Part shown: positions 22,330 through 30,787 of the stretch, in pieces
Position numbering within the stretch: position 1 is the stretch's first letter
How the letters are laid out: every line of letters begins with the position of its first letter
NCBI GenBank assembly: GCA_037157565.1
Contig: JAZHRO010000063.1
Span: forward strand, 13,126,001 to 13,190,000
DNA from: Thalassia testudinum
Taxonomy: Eukaryota > Streptophyta > Magnoliopsida > Alismatales > Hydrocharitaceae
Direction of reading: 5' to 3'
Length of the DNA stretch: 64,000 bases
The notes under the pieces: generated by a model
What the model saw: the letters and a program-made list of their open reading frames with translations, nothing else
Database searches by the model: none
Told to the model about the DNA's origin: nothing
Translations under genes and position numbers: made by a program

Positions 22330-24040
22330 GCAAGACTAAATGCAAAATGGTCCTATATGACTAATTTTTATCAAGACTTTGACCAGAGGTTTATGTCTTT
22401 TGTTTTCATCCGAAGCTTTAGTAATCCAGATAATCGTTATTATGTTTTGTTGTAGCCTATGCAACGGATCCACGTGAAAAATCAATCCACATCTAAAGCT
22501 CATACTTGACCCTTAGTAAAAATCTATTGGGATAGGCAAACTTCTTCCGTTGGGGTTATAAGGTAATCTGAAATTCAACCTTGGTTTTTGGCTTAGGTAG
22601 AAGATTTCTGAGTCAAGTAGATTTGTATTTGGTAGCTCATACTCATCTAGTGCTACATAAAGATTTGTACTTCAGAACCTAGATTTCTAGATTATTAAAT
22701 AATTCAACTCAAAGAGAGGCAGAGAAACTGTGCTCTCTTCAGTGCCTTTGTCTCATTCTCTCTCTTTCTTTCTCTTTCTCTTTCTTTTTCTTTATCTTAT
22801 CTTATCTTTTCTTTTCTTTTCTTTTGAGCTCACAATCTCACCAAAATTGCCAGTATATTTGGTGGTCTCTCCTGGCATTAACACTTTGATTAGGTTCTGA
22901 TAACTCTAAGATTAAGTCAGAATTCCTTAACCTGTATTCAGGAGGCTAGAAATATTGAAAAGTAGGTCAAGGCTATATTTCGTGGATCATGAGGGTGGTA
23001 GGTGTTGTTGCCTCATTACACTTAAAATAAACTCAAACTCATAAACTCATTTTTTTCTTCTCTTTTCTTTTTCCAAATTTTTCTCTATGTATATATATTT
23101 CTTTTCTTTTCTTTTCTTTTTCCTCTATTTTCTTTATATATATATATATCTTTTTTTTTCAAATATCTACTAATGCAACGTAATATAGCAAACGAATTTT
23201 AATTTACGAGGCATTATTCAGGATTAAGGGTGTTCAAGAGAATATTGGGTGACTTATTTGGTGGAAGTGCCTATTCTCAGCACTGGGAAGGGAATGGATA
23301 GGATAGCGTATTTCCGACCTTGACATTAATACCCTCCTTTAGCCTAGGATTCCGTAAAAGATGATCGTGGCCATCCACCTTAGTCCTAGTCTTATCAGAA
23401 CCCGCTCGCTACGTATTTGCCTTATTTGGTGGCTCTCGAAATATTCGCACTAATAACTTGTACACAGAAATCGAGAGCAAAAACTTACGCCTAACTCTGA
23501 GTATCATTATCTCATTATCCAGAGTTTAAGATTCCTCATACTAGCCTTAGAGTACCAGTAGACTTTCTACTCTCACCTCACATTTGTTTAGTGGATCTGT
23601 TAGAAGATTGTTTGCCTGACTCCCTAATTACTGTCCAAGGGCTTAGGAGAAGCATTTCTTCTTCTCAACAAACTAAAGATGTTTATGGGTCTTCATAGAG
23701 GATCCATTACAAATTCTACTTGTAAGTGTGAACTTGTACTAGATTCTAAACTCAGGAATCAACTTAAGAATAAATCCTTAATAAAACCATAATAAAAATT
23801 CTTTATGCCTAAATGCTTTTTTTTTTACATAAAGATAAGACATGCAATGTCCATTCCCCCATGCCTATTCATTACAATGTCCTCATTAAAATGTATGAAT
23901 GAAAATCAAAATATAATAAGCAAGAGGAGGGGATATCACCTGACTATTCTTGTTAATCCAAGTTAGTATGGATGCAGAGCTACCTATACAGAGTACTGGG
24001 TTGCCTCCCAGCAGGCGCTAAGTTTAACGTCATTTGCCAG
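22330..24040 (-). other. 3' untranslated region of element E
   Basis: Non-coding. It has two long pyrimidine tracts (22737-22826 and 23038-23155; purine on the element's sense strand), with a short TA run at 23138-23148. An internal purine tract (23852-23868, CCCCCATGCC on the plus strand) follows an ACAATGTCCTCAT block. The paired stem-loops of A, F and H are not recognisable. Confidence 0.6.
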
Positions 24041-25358
24041 ACTTAGTTCAACTTTAAGAAGATTCAAGAAGGTTGATGTGACCATCGAGAATGGGATCAT
24101 AGTTCCGCGTGATATAAGGCTTCAATCTCTTACCATTCACCTTTGTCGCATGGCCAGTCTTAGAATCTAGGATAAGAACAGCTCCATGAGGGTAGACTTT
24201 TCTTACAATGAAGAGACCTACCTACTTTGATCTTAATTTTCCTAGAAAGAGCTTCAAGCATGCATTAAATAACCAAACCTTTTGATTAGGGACAAAGATT
24301 TTTCTAGAGATGTATTTATCATGTAAAGCTTTTGTCCTATTCTTATAGATTCTCATGCTCTCATAAGCATCATTCTGGATTTCATCTAATTCAGTTAATT
24401 GGAGTTTTCTTTGTCATCCAGATCGATCGAGATCCAAGTTAAATGTTTTGATTTCCCAATAAGCTTTATGTTCAAGCTAAATGGGCAGATGGCAAGATTT
24501 TTCGTAGACCAGACGAAATGGAGACATTCCAATTGTAGTTTTATATGCAGTCCAGTAGGCCCAGAGAGCGTCATCTAAATTGGTAGACCAATCCTTCCGA
24601 TCCGAGCGGACTGTCTTTTGAAGGATCTTTTTAATTTCTCAATTGGTGATTTCAGCTTGTCCGTTGGTCTGTGGATGGTATGGAGTAGAGATTCTATGAC
24701 TCCACACTTGGCTAGTAAGGTCTTGAATTGGTTGTGAGTGAAATGGGACCCGCCATCACTAATTAGGGCTTTGGGTACATCGAACCGACTAAAGATTTTC
24801 TTCTTTACAAAATCCATGACCACTTTATGATCATTGGTTCGGGTAGGGATGGCCTCAATCCATTTGGATACATAATCAACTACCACCAGAATGTACAAGT
24901 ATCCAAATGAATTGGTAAAATGTCCCATAAAATCAATGGCCCAAACATCAAAGATTTCAACTTCAAGGACTAGATTTAGGGGCATCATGTCCTTCCTGGT
25001 CATGTTTCCTAGAGTTTGGCAATTGATACATGACTTACAGAAGTTATACGAGTCATGGAATAAAGACAACCAATACAATCCACTCTGTAGTACCTTGGCT
25101 ACCCTCCTTTTTCCTGAGAAGTGACCTCCACAAGCAAAAGTGTGGCAAAATTCTAGTACACTTATGATCTCCTCATTTTGAATACAACAGCGGATAACCT
25201 TATCCGCGCAAACTTTGAATAGCTCTGGGTCTTCCCAAAAGTAGTATTTGGCATTGGAAATCAACCTATATCTCGTGTGCTTAGTCCAATCCATGGATAG
25301 TTTTCCGATGGCCAAATAGTTGACAATATCTACAAATCAAGGTAGTTTCCAAATCAAG
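24041..25358 (-). pseudogene. Integrase of element E (broken)
   Basis: Integrase inserts the DNA copy into the host genome. The frame at 24575-25315 (minus) starts in the RNase H/IN linker (YYFWEDPELFKVC), has the zinc-binding HHCC region (CHTFACGGHFSG, CINCQTLGNM) and then the catalytic core: VWAIDFMGHFTNSFG with the first Asp, and ISDGGSHFTHNQF with the second. The third acidic residue falls in a frameshifted region near 24640 ([12 protein letters not shown] replaces the expected sequence). Beyond 24575 the C-terminal part continues in another frame down to the pol-end phrase GGGAGGCAACCC near 24001. It is adjacent to the 3' region of the same element. Confidence 0.85.
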
Positions 25359-25687
25359 AATTGTGGGATTTATTAGTGGTTCAAACCACCATTTTTAGAT
25401 TTCAATTATTCTTTTTGTCCTATTGATTTCTGAGATACAATTTGCTACTAATTGAATATCTTTTTGAGTAGATTATTTCTTCATCATTTATCTTTATTGT
25501 GTTTGATTACTGTGCTCATTTATTCCTTATATTTTGACTAGTGATTGAATTCCATATTTGCACCTTAAGAATGACCTCAGAACTCATGGTTTTTCGAGCA
25601 CTTATAAATTTAAATGTTGTCGTTATGCCTTTATCGACTATACTGCAACGCAATACTTTTCTAAAACATGGTAGAAGCTTATCAACA
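25359..25687 (+). repeat. 3' LTR of element D, second piece
   Basis: Resumes with AATTGTGGGATTTATTAGTGG, the continuation expected from 16925 in the 5' LTR, and ends CTTATCAACA at 25687. Confidence 0.85.
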
Positions 25688-26205
25688 CCCATCTTCAGAA
25701 TTAAAAGAAGTGTATGCCCTGGGGAACAATCTGTATTCTACTACTTACAACCCTGGGTGGTGCAACCATCCAAACTTTGCATGGTCCAACAACCCTCAAC
25801 TCCAAAACCCCACTGGTAGACCAGTGCGACAGTCAGCTCCCAGCATCCTAAGGGCCCAATATTGTCCACCAGTAAATCCACTGCCAAGCCCTTGCGAACC
25901 TCAAATTGATCACACATCAAACCCTCTTGATAAGTTGATACGAATGATGACGAAAATGTCAAAGCTCCATGAAGAGAACATGATTTGCCTTCAACACCAA
26001 TTATCGTAGCAAAATGCTTAGATCAGTCAGCTATGCATGATGACTTGATCTTAGGGCACTCTTCTCACTCAACCTATCCCAAACCTGCAAAAATTCTTAC
26101 CTCGTGGTCCACAACCTCAGGTGCAACCTTCTCAGGGGTAGGTTCACTAGGTTTTGCATCCTTCAAGTACTCCATCGGGATTTTAGGCTAATCCCACACC
26201 AACAC
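25688..26205 (+). pseudogene. gag of element C, second piece
   Basis: The Tyr/Asn/Pro-rich part of Athila gag: SELKEVYALGNNLYST, YNPGWCNHPNFAW, then PLDKLIRMMTKMSKL, a helical segment of the type that precedes the gag C-terminus. The frame is open to 26009 and then broken. It continues gag from 14895 and, across element F, resumes at 32273. The last bases, AACAC (26201-26205), are the left target duplication of F. Confidence 0.75.
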
Positions 26206-27683
26206 TAATAAACACGCATGTATTCATGATGAAATTCCCACTTATGATAGTCCGTAAGCTTAGCATTGCATTACATAGTATAAATACTACATAACATTCA
26301 TCATATTGCATTTAGTGCAATATGTATAAATTGTACAGTAATTCAAGCATTATTGTGGCTAGGGAATAGGGTGCAACATTTTGAAGCTTCGAATGTAAAA
26401 TCTGATCGTACAGATGAATTCAGAGCGACAGTCGCTGTCTAGTGACGTGAAAATCATCTCGATCCAAGCACTGTATCATCCTCTGCAAGCAAGGAAAGGT
26501 GGAAGGTACAGATGGTGCCATGTAGCACCATCCATATCACCCAAGGTTTCCTAGCATCCCAGCATGCGATCTCAATCGTTGGATGAAAATCCAACGGCTG
26601 AGAAGCCTCCTCCACTACATGCCCATAGCATTTCTTCTCAACACATGCGCTAGCATGTCACATTGGTTGAGTCGTTCACTGCCAAATGAGGGGTGCGAGT
26701 TAGTGACCAACAAATCCCCCCCCAATTTATCAATTGGCCCCAAGGCAATGGCAGTGCATCGTGCATGCAAAGGCTAACCACCCGCCAGCATAGCACAGTG
26801 GCAGCAGTAGTGCAACGCACAACCAGCGCATGTGGGCACGACATGGCAATGCATAGCATGTGTTGACAGTGTTGCGTGGATCTTCAATGATAACTAGGGC
26901 AGATCTATAGCGATAATTGTGAATGTCACTAATTGTCCATGCACGGAAAGCTCCTTCTCCACCACTATATAAACCCACCTACACCTCCCCGTTTGCCATC
27001 ATCTCTACCTATGCTACTCCCACCTACTCCAAAGCTCCAAGAAGCCTACTAAGCTCCCAAGAGCTCTATTCCCAATTTCCAAAGGCTCCCTATTAGTGTA
27101 GAGTCCCATCCATCCACCAAATATTCAACCATCCTCTCACCACCTTCATAGGGAACCCTAGGGCCATCCCCTCACCTCCATTCAGGTAGACGATCACCTC
27201 CACCTCCTCATCCCCATTCCCAACTTCGTGAAGCTTTCCTCTACCTAGGTTTGTCTTGCACCTCATCCCCGATGTCCATCATCTCTCCTCCTCAATCCAA
27301 GCTGCCGCCAAAGCGTTGTCATCTCGCCAAACATCTACTTTGGGAGATTTCCTCTCACCCTCATCTCTTTCAGTTTGTTTAGCTTATTGTTACTGTAATA
27401 AACATTATTTTGCTTCAAGCAATCAAATTGTGGTTCATCTCTCTATTCTTTTTATTGCAAGTGATTTTACCATTCTCCTAAAATACCAAAAAAATAACAC
27501 AACCGTAAAATATCAAAAAAAAAAAATTGAAATGCGGATTTCAAGAAACAAATGTAGCCTTCCCATGTTCGACCTGAGATTCCCTTTCGAGTGTCGATAA
27601 ATTTTTTTCGATAGCAAGTTTTGCTACTACGATGATGGGGTTCCTCAAAACCTTGCCTTTTCCATGTGAAAACCCACTAATCA
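26206..27683 (+). repeat. 5' LTR of element F
   Basis: 1478 bp, starting TAATAAACACGC (TG has become TA) and ending CCACTAATCA. U3 dyads at 26511-26532 and 26576-26598; TATA box CACTATATAAACCC at 26964-26977. By eye the first 150 bases differ from the 3' LTR at roughly one base in ten, so the insertion is not recent. Confidence 0.9.
26964..26977 (+). promoter_or_regulatory. TATA box, 5' LTR of element F
   Basis: CACTATATAAACCC, the same in the 3' LTR near 31555. Confidence 0.8.
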
Positions 27684-27686
27684 TTT

Positions 27687-27693
27687 TGGCACC
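27687..27693 (+). promoter_or_regulatory. Truncated primer-binding site of element F
   Basis: TGGCACC, three bases after the 5' LTR. This is the first part of the tRNA-Asp site; the rest (ATTGCCGGGGA in element A) is replaced by the tRNA copy. Confidence 0.7.
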
Positions 27694-27768
27694 AATGTTG
27701 TAGTATAGTGGTGAGTATTCCCGCCTATCATGTAGGCGACCCGAGTTCGGTTCCCAGCAACGATGCCA
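27694..27768 (+). tRNA. tRNA-Asp-like sequence with encoded CCA, non-functional retro-copy
   Basis: Seventy-five bases, exactly the length of plant tRNA-Asp plus CCA. The D-arm region TAGTATAGTGGTGAGTATTC, the anticodon stem-loop with CCCGCC, the T-arm with GAGTTCGGTTC and the acceptor end CAACGATGCCA are all in order. Compared with the usual plant tRNA-Asp(GTC) the differences are mostly C to T or G to A, including anticodon GTC to ATC, a mismatched anticodon stem and acceptor stem, and an altered B box. CCA is present in the DNA, which nuclear plant tRNA genes lack. On the minus strand its 3' end is the primer site of the inverted LTR fragment (27781 onward). I therefore read it as a reverse-transcribed primer tRNA and not as a working gene. 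Confidence 0.85.
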
Positions 27769-27780
27769 AAACAGTCAGCA

Positions 27781-28380
27781 TGATTTCGTATGCAAAAAGA
27801 TTTGAGTTAGAAAACCTGTTGTCACAGTGCGTAGAAATCGCTACCAAATAAAATTTATATCGAAACTTGAAGTGGGTCCTGGGTAGAACACAGGGAGGCA
27901 AATATTTTGGTTGAAATTTGCACTTAGATTTTATTCATTTTTTTGAATTTTTATACGGCAGGGGATCAGGTTGAAATAATTTTTATCTAATCTATTTACA
28001 AAGAGAGAGAGAGAGAAACAATCACACATATGTCTAAACAAGTATTTGCTACAGATAAGAAAGCAGAAAACTACACTACAAAAGCGATAACGATAGAGAA
28101 AGGTGAGAGGAGTCCCCCTCGACAGTCGCTTGGAGGATGGCTCGCTCTGGCGTCGCTTGGAAGAAGGTGGTAGAAAGCTAGAGGAAGGAGAATGGTAGCG
28201 GAGTAAAGAGGACGGGGTTGGATGGTGTTGCGGCGAGGATCTTCATCTGAAAGGTGGTGAGGGGATGGCCATGGGATGCTCCACGAATAGGGGTGAGAAG
28301 TGGTAACAAATATTGGTTTCTACTCTATAGGAGCATCCCGAGCTTGGGACAAAGCTGTCTGTAAAGCCATGGAGGTGGTG
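27781..28380 (-). repeat. Inverted LTR fragment inside element F
   Basis: On the minus strand this reads as the R-U5 end of an Athila LTR: an A-rich block, GCCTCCCTGTGTTCTACCC, then a TAGCGATTTCTACG region and the end CGAAATCA at 27781. Twelve bases later comes TGGCATCGTTGCTGGGAA, its tRNA-Asp primer site, which is part of the tRNA copy. It resembles the U5 of F in layout but differs in sequence, so it comes from a related element. The right edge joins integrase sequence near 28380; its U3 is missing. A GA microsatellite lies at 28002-28016. Confidence 0.75.
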
Positions 28381-29425
28381 AGGGAGAGAAAGATAGTGTC
28401 AAAAATTATGAAATCTGGATTCTATTGGTTGTCATTTTTTAAGGATGCCTAGGAATTCTCAAGGTCGTGCACCCAATCTAGACACTCAGGAACATGGCCA
28501 AGAGAGACATGATGCCCCTAAACTCGATAATTCTCGTCAAAATTTTTGACATTTGGGGTATCGATTTTATGGGTCCCTTTCCTTCTTCATTTGGACACGA
28601 GTATATTCCAGTTGCTGTGGATTACATGTCCAAATGGATTGAGGCAATTTCCACCTAGACCAATGACCACAAGGTTGTCATCGATTTTGTGAATAAAAAT
28701 ATCTTCAGTCGGTTCGGGATTCCTCGGTCCATTCTCAGTGATGGTAGCACGTATTTCACTCATGCCCAGTTCAGGAATATACTGGAAAAATACAGGGTGA
28801 ATCATCAGATTTCCATACCTTACCACCCTTAGACCAATGGACAGGCCAAGGTCTCTAATCGAGTGATTAAGAACATTTTATAGAAAACGGTTAGGCCTAA
28901 TAGGAAGGATTGAACCCAAAAGCTGGATGATGCTCTTTGGGCTTACCAGACAGTGTACAAAATGCCTATCGGTAGTGTTTGGTAAGGCATGTCACTTACC
29001 CGTAGAATTAGAACACCGGGCATTTTGGGCCACTAAGAAATGCAATCTTGACCCAGCGTTAGCTGGGAAGACTAGGAAACTCCAACTATCTGAGTTGGAG
29101 GAGCTTAGAAATGATGCCTATGAGAATGCTAGAATCTATATGGCAAGGACCAAGGCTCTTCATGACCAGATGATTTCTTGTAAGAGCTTTGAGTCAAATT
29201 AGAGGTCTGGCTTTTTGATTCTCGACCTAAGCTCCTCCTCGGCAAGCTTAGGCCTAAGTGGAATGACCCATTCATTATTGAGCAGATTTTTCCTAATGAG
29301 GCCATCAAAATATCTGACCCAAAGATGGGTAATTCCTTCAAGGTCAACGGGCAACGTCTCAAACCCTTTGTTGACGATGTGCTCCCTGAACTCGTTTTGG
29401 ACAAGGTTGCTCTCACCTTGCCCTA
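28381..29425 (+). pseudogene. Integrase of element F (broken)
   Basis: Starts in the zinc-binding region (SGFYW, then FKDA) and covers the core: [15 protein letters not shown] with the first Asp at about 28560, ILSDGSTYFTHAQF with the second at about 28740, and NGQAKVSNRVIKN, where the catalytic Glu is expected but Val is read (VSNRVIK in place of SNREIK). It then continues to PVELEHRAFWATKKCN and LQLSELEELRNDAYENARIYM. Several stops and frame changes, for example near 28654 and 28975. Everything upstream of integrase (gag, PR, RT, RNase H) is missing. Followed by the 3' region. Confidence 0.85.
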
Positions 29426-29583
29426 ACCTCTGTTGGCTGGACATCACCTAGCTGAAGGCATTGAACTCAACACGTGTATAGACTATTTTGGAGTTGACCG
29501 GAGTTTCACATAATTTAGGTGATATTCTTCCTATTCTGCCCTCCTATATGCTTTTATTTTACAATGGGGACATTACATTAGCT

Positions 29584-29600
29584 AGGCATGGGGGGGTGGA
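29584..29600 (+). promoter_or_regulatory. Internal polypurine tract (element F)
   Basis: AGGCATGGGGGGGTGGA, preceded by GGGGACATTACATTAG, just after the end of integrase. Confidence 0.6.
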
Positions 29601-29985
29601 TACTTTTTGATGTAATCATTTTGTCAGCCTATACCAGTAATATCCTATTATTTATAAAATAAAAAACCAGAATTAAGAGAAGAAAACATAGGCATTAGGA
29701 GTTGCGAACTTTATGAAATGATACTTTAGGACCTGAACACGAAAACTCTTCAGGTCTTTGGGCTTAATCAGCCTGGGTGTCCACTCGAATGTGGACTTAG
29801 TCTCGAATCCTCTTCAAGTAATTTTATTCTAACTTGGTTAATAAATTAGGTGATAAGTGCACGACTTATCAACTAGCCCTCAGATTTGTGGGGACTATAA
29901 GTCTAAGCATCTATACATAATTTACACTGACTCATTTTTGAGCGATTTTTATGAAAATTGGGTAGCTAATGAACTTTCTAGGGTG

Positions 29986-30048
29986 GTATGGCTGGCAAGT
30001 TGTCGATAGTAATAGCTCATCGGTCGATTTTCTAGAGCCCAGCCATAC
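29986..30048 (+). other. Stem-loop 1 of 3' region (element F)
   Basis: Arms GTATGGCTGG (29986-29995) and CCAGCCATAC (30039-30048) pair over ten bases without a mismatch. Inside is GTCGATAGTAATAGCTCATC, which can form a smaller stem through CGAT/ATCG. Confidence 0.7.
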
Positions 30049-30169
30049 GACCATTCTCTTTTTGCTGCCTTTAGGTAAATCCTAGATCAAGGAAGCCACC
30101 TACTTAAAAAAAAAAAGAAAGAGAAAAAATACAAGAATAAAAAAAAATAAGCCACACTTCACCGCACAA

Positions 30170-30230
30170 GTACGGCTGGCAAGTGGTCGATGGTAACAGC
30201 TCATCAACTGATTTTCCAGACCCTAGCTCA
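30170..30230 (+). other. Stem-loop 2 of 3' region (element F)
   Basis: Repeats the core of stem-loop 1 (GGCTGGCAAG, GTCGATGGTAACAGCTCATC). The outer arm on the right, CCTAGCTCA, pairs less well. Confidence 0.5.
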
Positions 30231-30750
30231 CAAAACATACACAAATAATTCACAAATACTTAAGGAAGAAGTGGGAAGTAGAATAAATTGGGGAGATATA
30301 AACTGGGTTTGCCCTTGTGTTGACCCCATAAAAGTAAAAAGTAGGGAGAAAGTTACCGGTCGGATAGATACACCTTTAGGTAGAATGTCTTTTAAGGTCA
30401 CCTAGGGGTGTACAAACCTAAGGTCCGTTTTAATTTCCATTGAGTGAGCCTATCATAACTATCACAACAAAATGCTTAGCACTTAGAGTCCTTTTCGAGT
30501 CTTGTGCAGGTCGGATAGCCGTAAAAAGTTATCCTGAAACTCTCAACTCCAAAAATTCTAAAAAATTAAAAATGAAAAAAAAAATAAAAAAATGTATCTT
30601 CCCTTCTCAAAATAAGGTGAGGACTTCGGCGGTTTGCATTTTGGCAGATACCCGAGCATTGTTGCTTACTGAAATTTTCTAAAGTGATCAACAAATCTTG
30701 CCTAAGTGATCAAATGTTGATTCTATTCTTATACATAACATTTTGGTTAA

Positions 30751-30787
30751 TTTTGCTAGGGATTAGCAAAAGATATGCATGGGGATA
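30751..30787 (+). promoter_or_regulatory. PPT hairpin plus polypurine tract (element F)
   Basis: Arms TTTTGCTAG and TTAGCAAAA (one G-U if transcribed) around GGA, then GATATGCATGGGGATA ending at the LTR. Confidence 0.83.

Larger units (their letters stand above)
20495..25358 (-). mobile_element. Element E: 5'-truncated Athila element inside D
   Basis: Minus strand. Only the 3' half is present: an integrase remnant, a 3' region, a purine tract and one LTR (20495-22292). There is no second LTR; the sequence stops in the RNase H/integrase junction at about 25358 and joins D's LTR. The left flank CTTAA has no clear partner on the right, consistent with loss of the 5' half by deletion. Confidence 0.8.
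14896..25687 (+). mobile_element. Element D: long-LTR element with a 1-kb interior
   Basis: LTRs 14896-17258 and 18309-20494 plus 25359-25687; the second is split by element E. The interior (17259-18308) has a decayed tRNA-Asp primer site and a purine tract but no gag or pol. This layout, with LTRs more than twice as long as the interior, recurs in element I. The five bases outside the LTRs (ATTGA on the left, CCCAT on the right) do not match, so either the target duplication has decayed or the right edge has been rearranged. Confidence 0.82.
29426..30750 (+). other. 3' untranslated region of element F
   Basis: Holds the internal purine tract (29584-29600), the GATAAGT hairpin (29852-29873), stem-loop 1 (29986-30048), a purine tract (30104-30150) and stem-loop 2 (30170-30230), in the same order as in A and H. 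No coding frame of note. Confidence 0.75.

Noticed and set aside
27694..27768. Functional tRNA-Asp gene
   Set aside because: CCA is encoded, the anticodon is ATC, stems have mismatches, the B box is altered, and it is placed exactly at a primer-binding site between two LTR ends.
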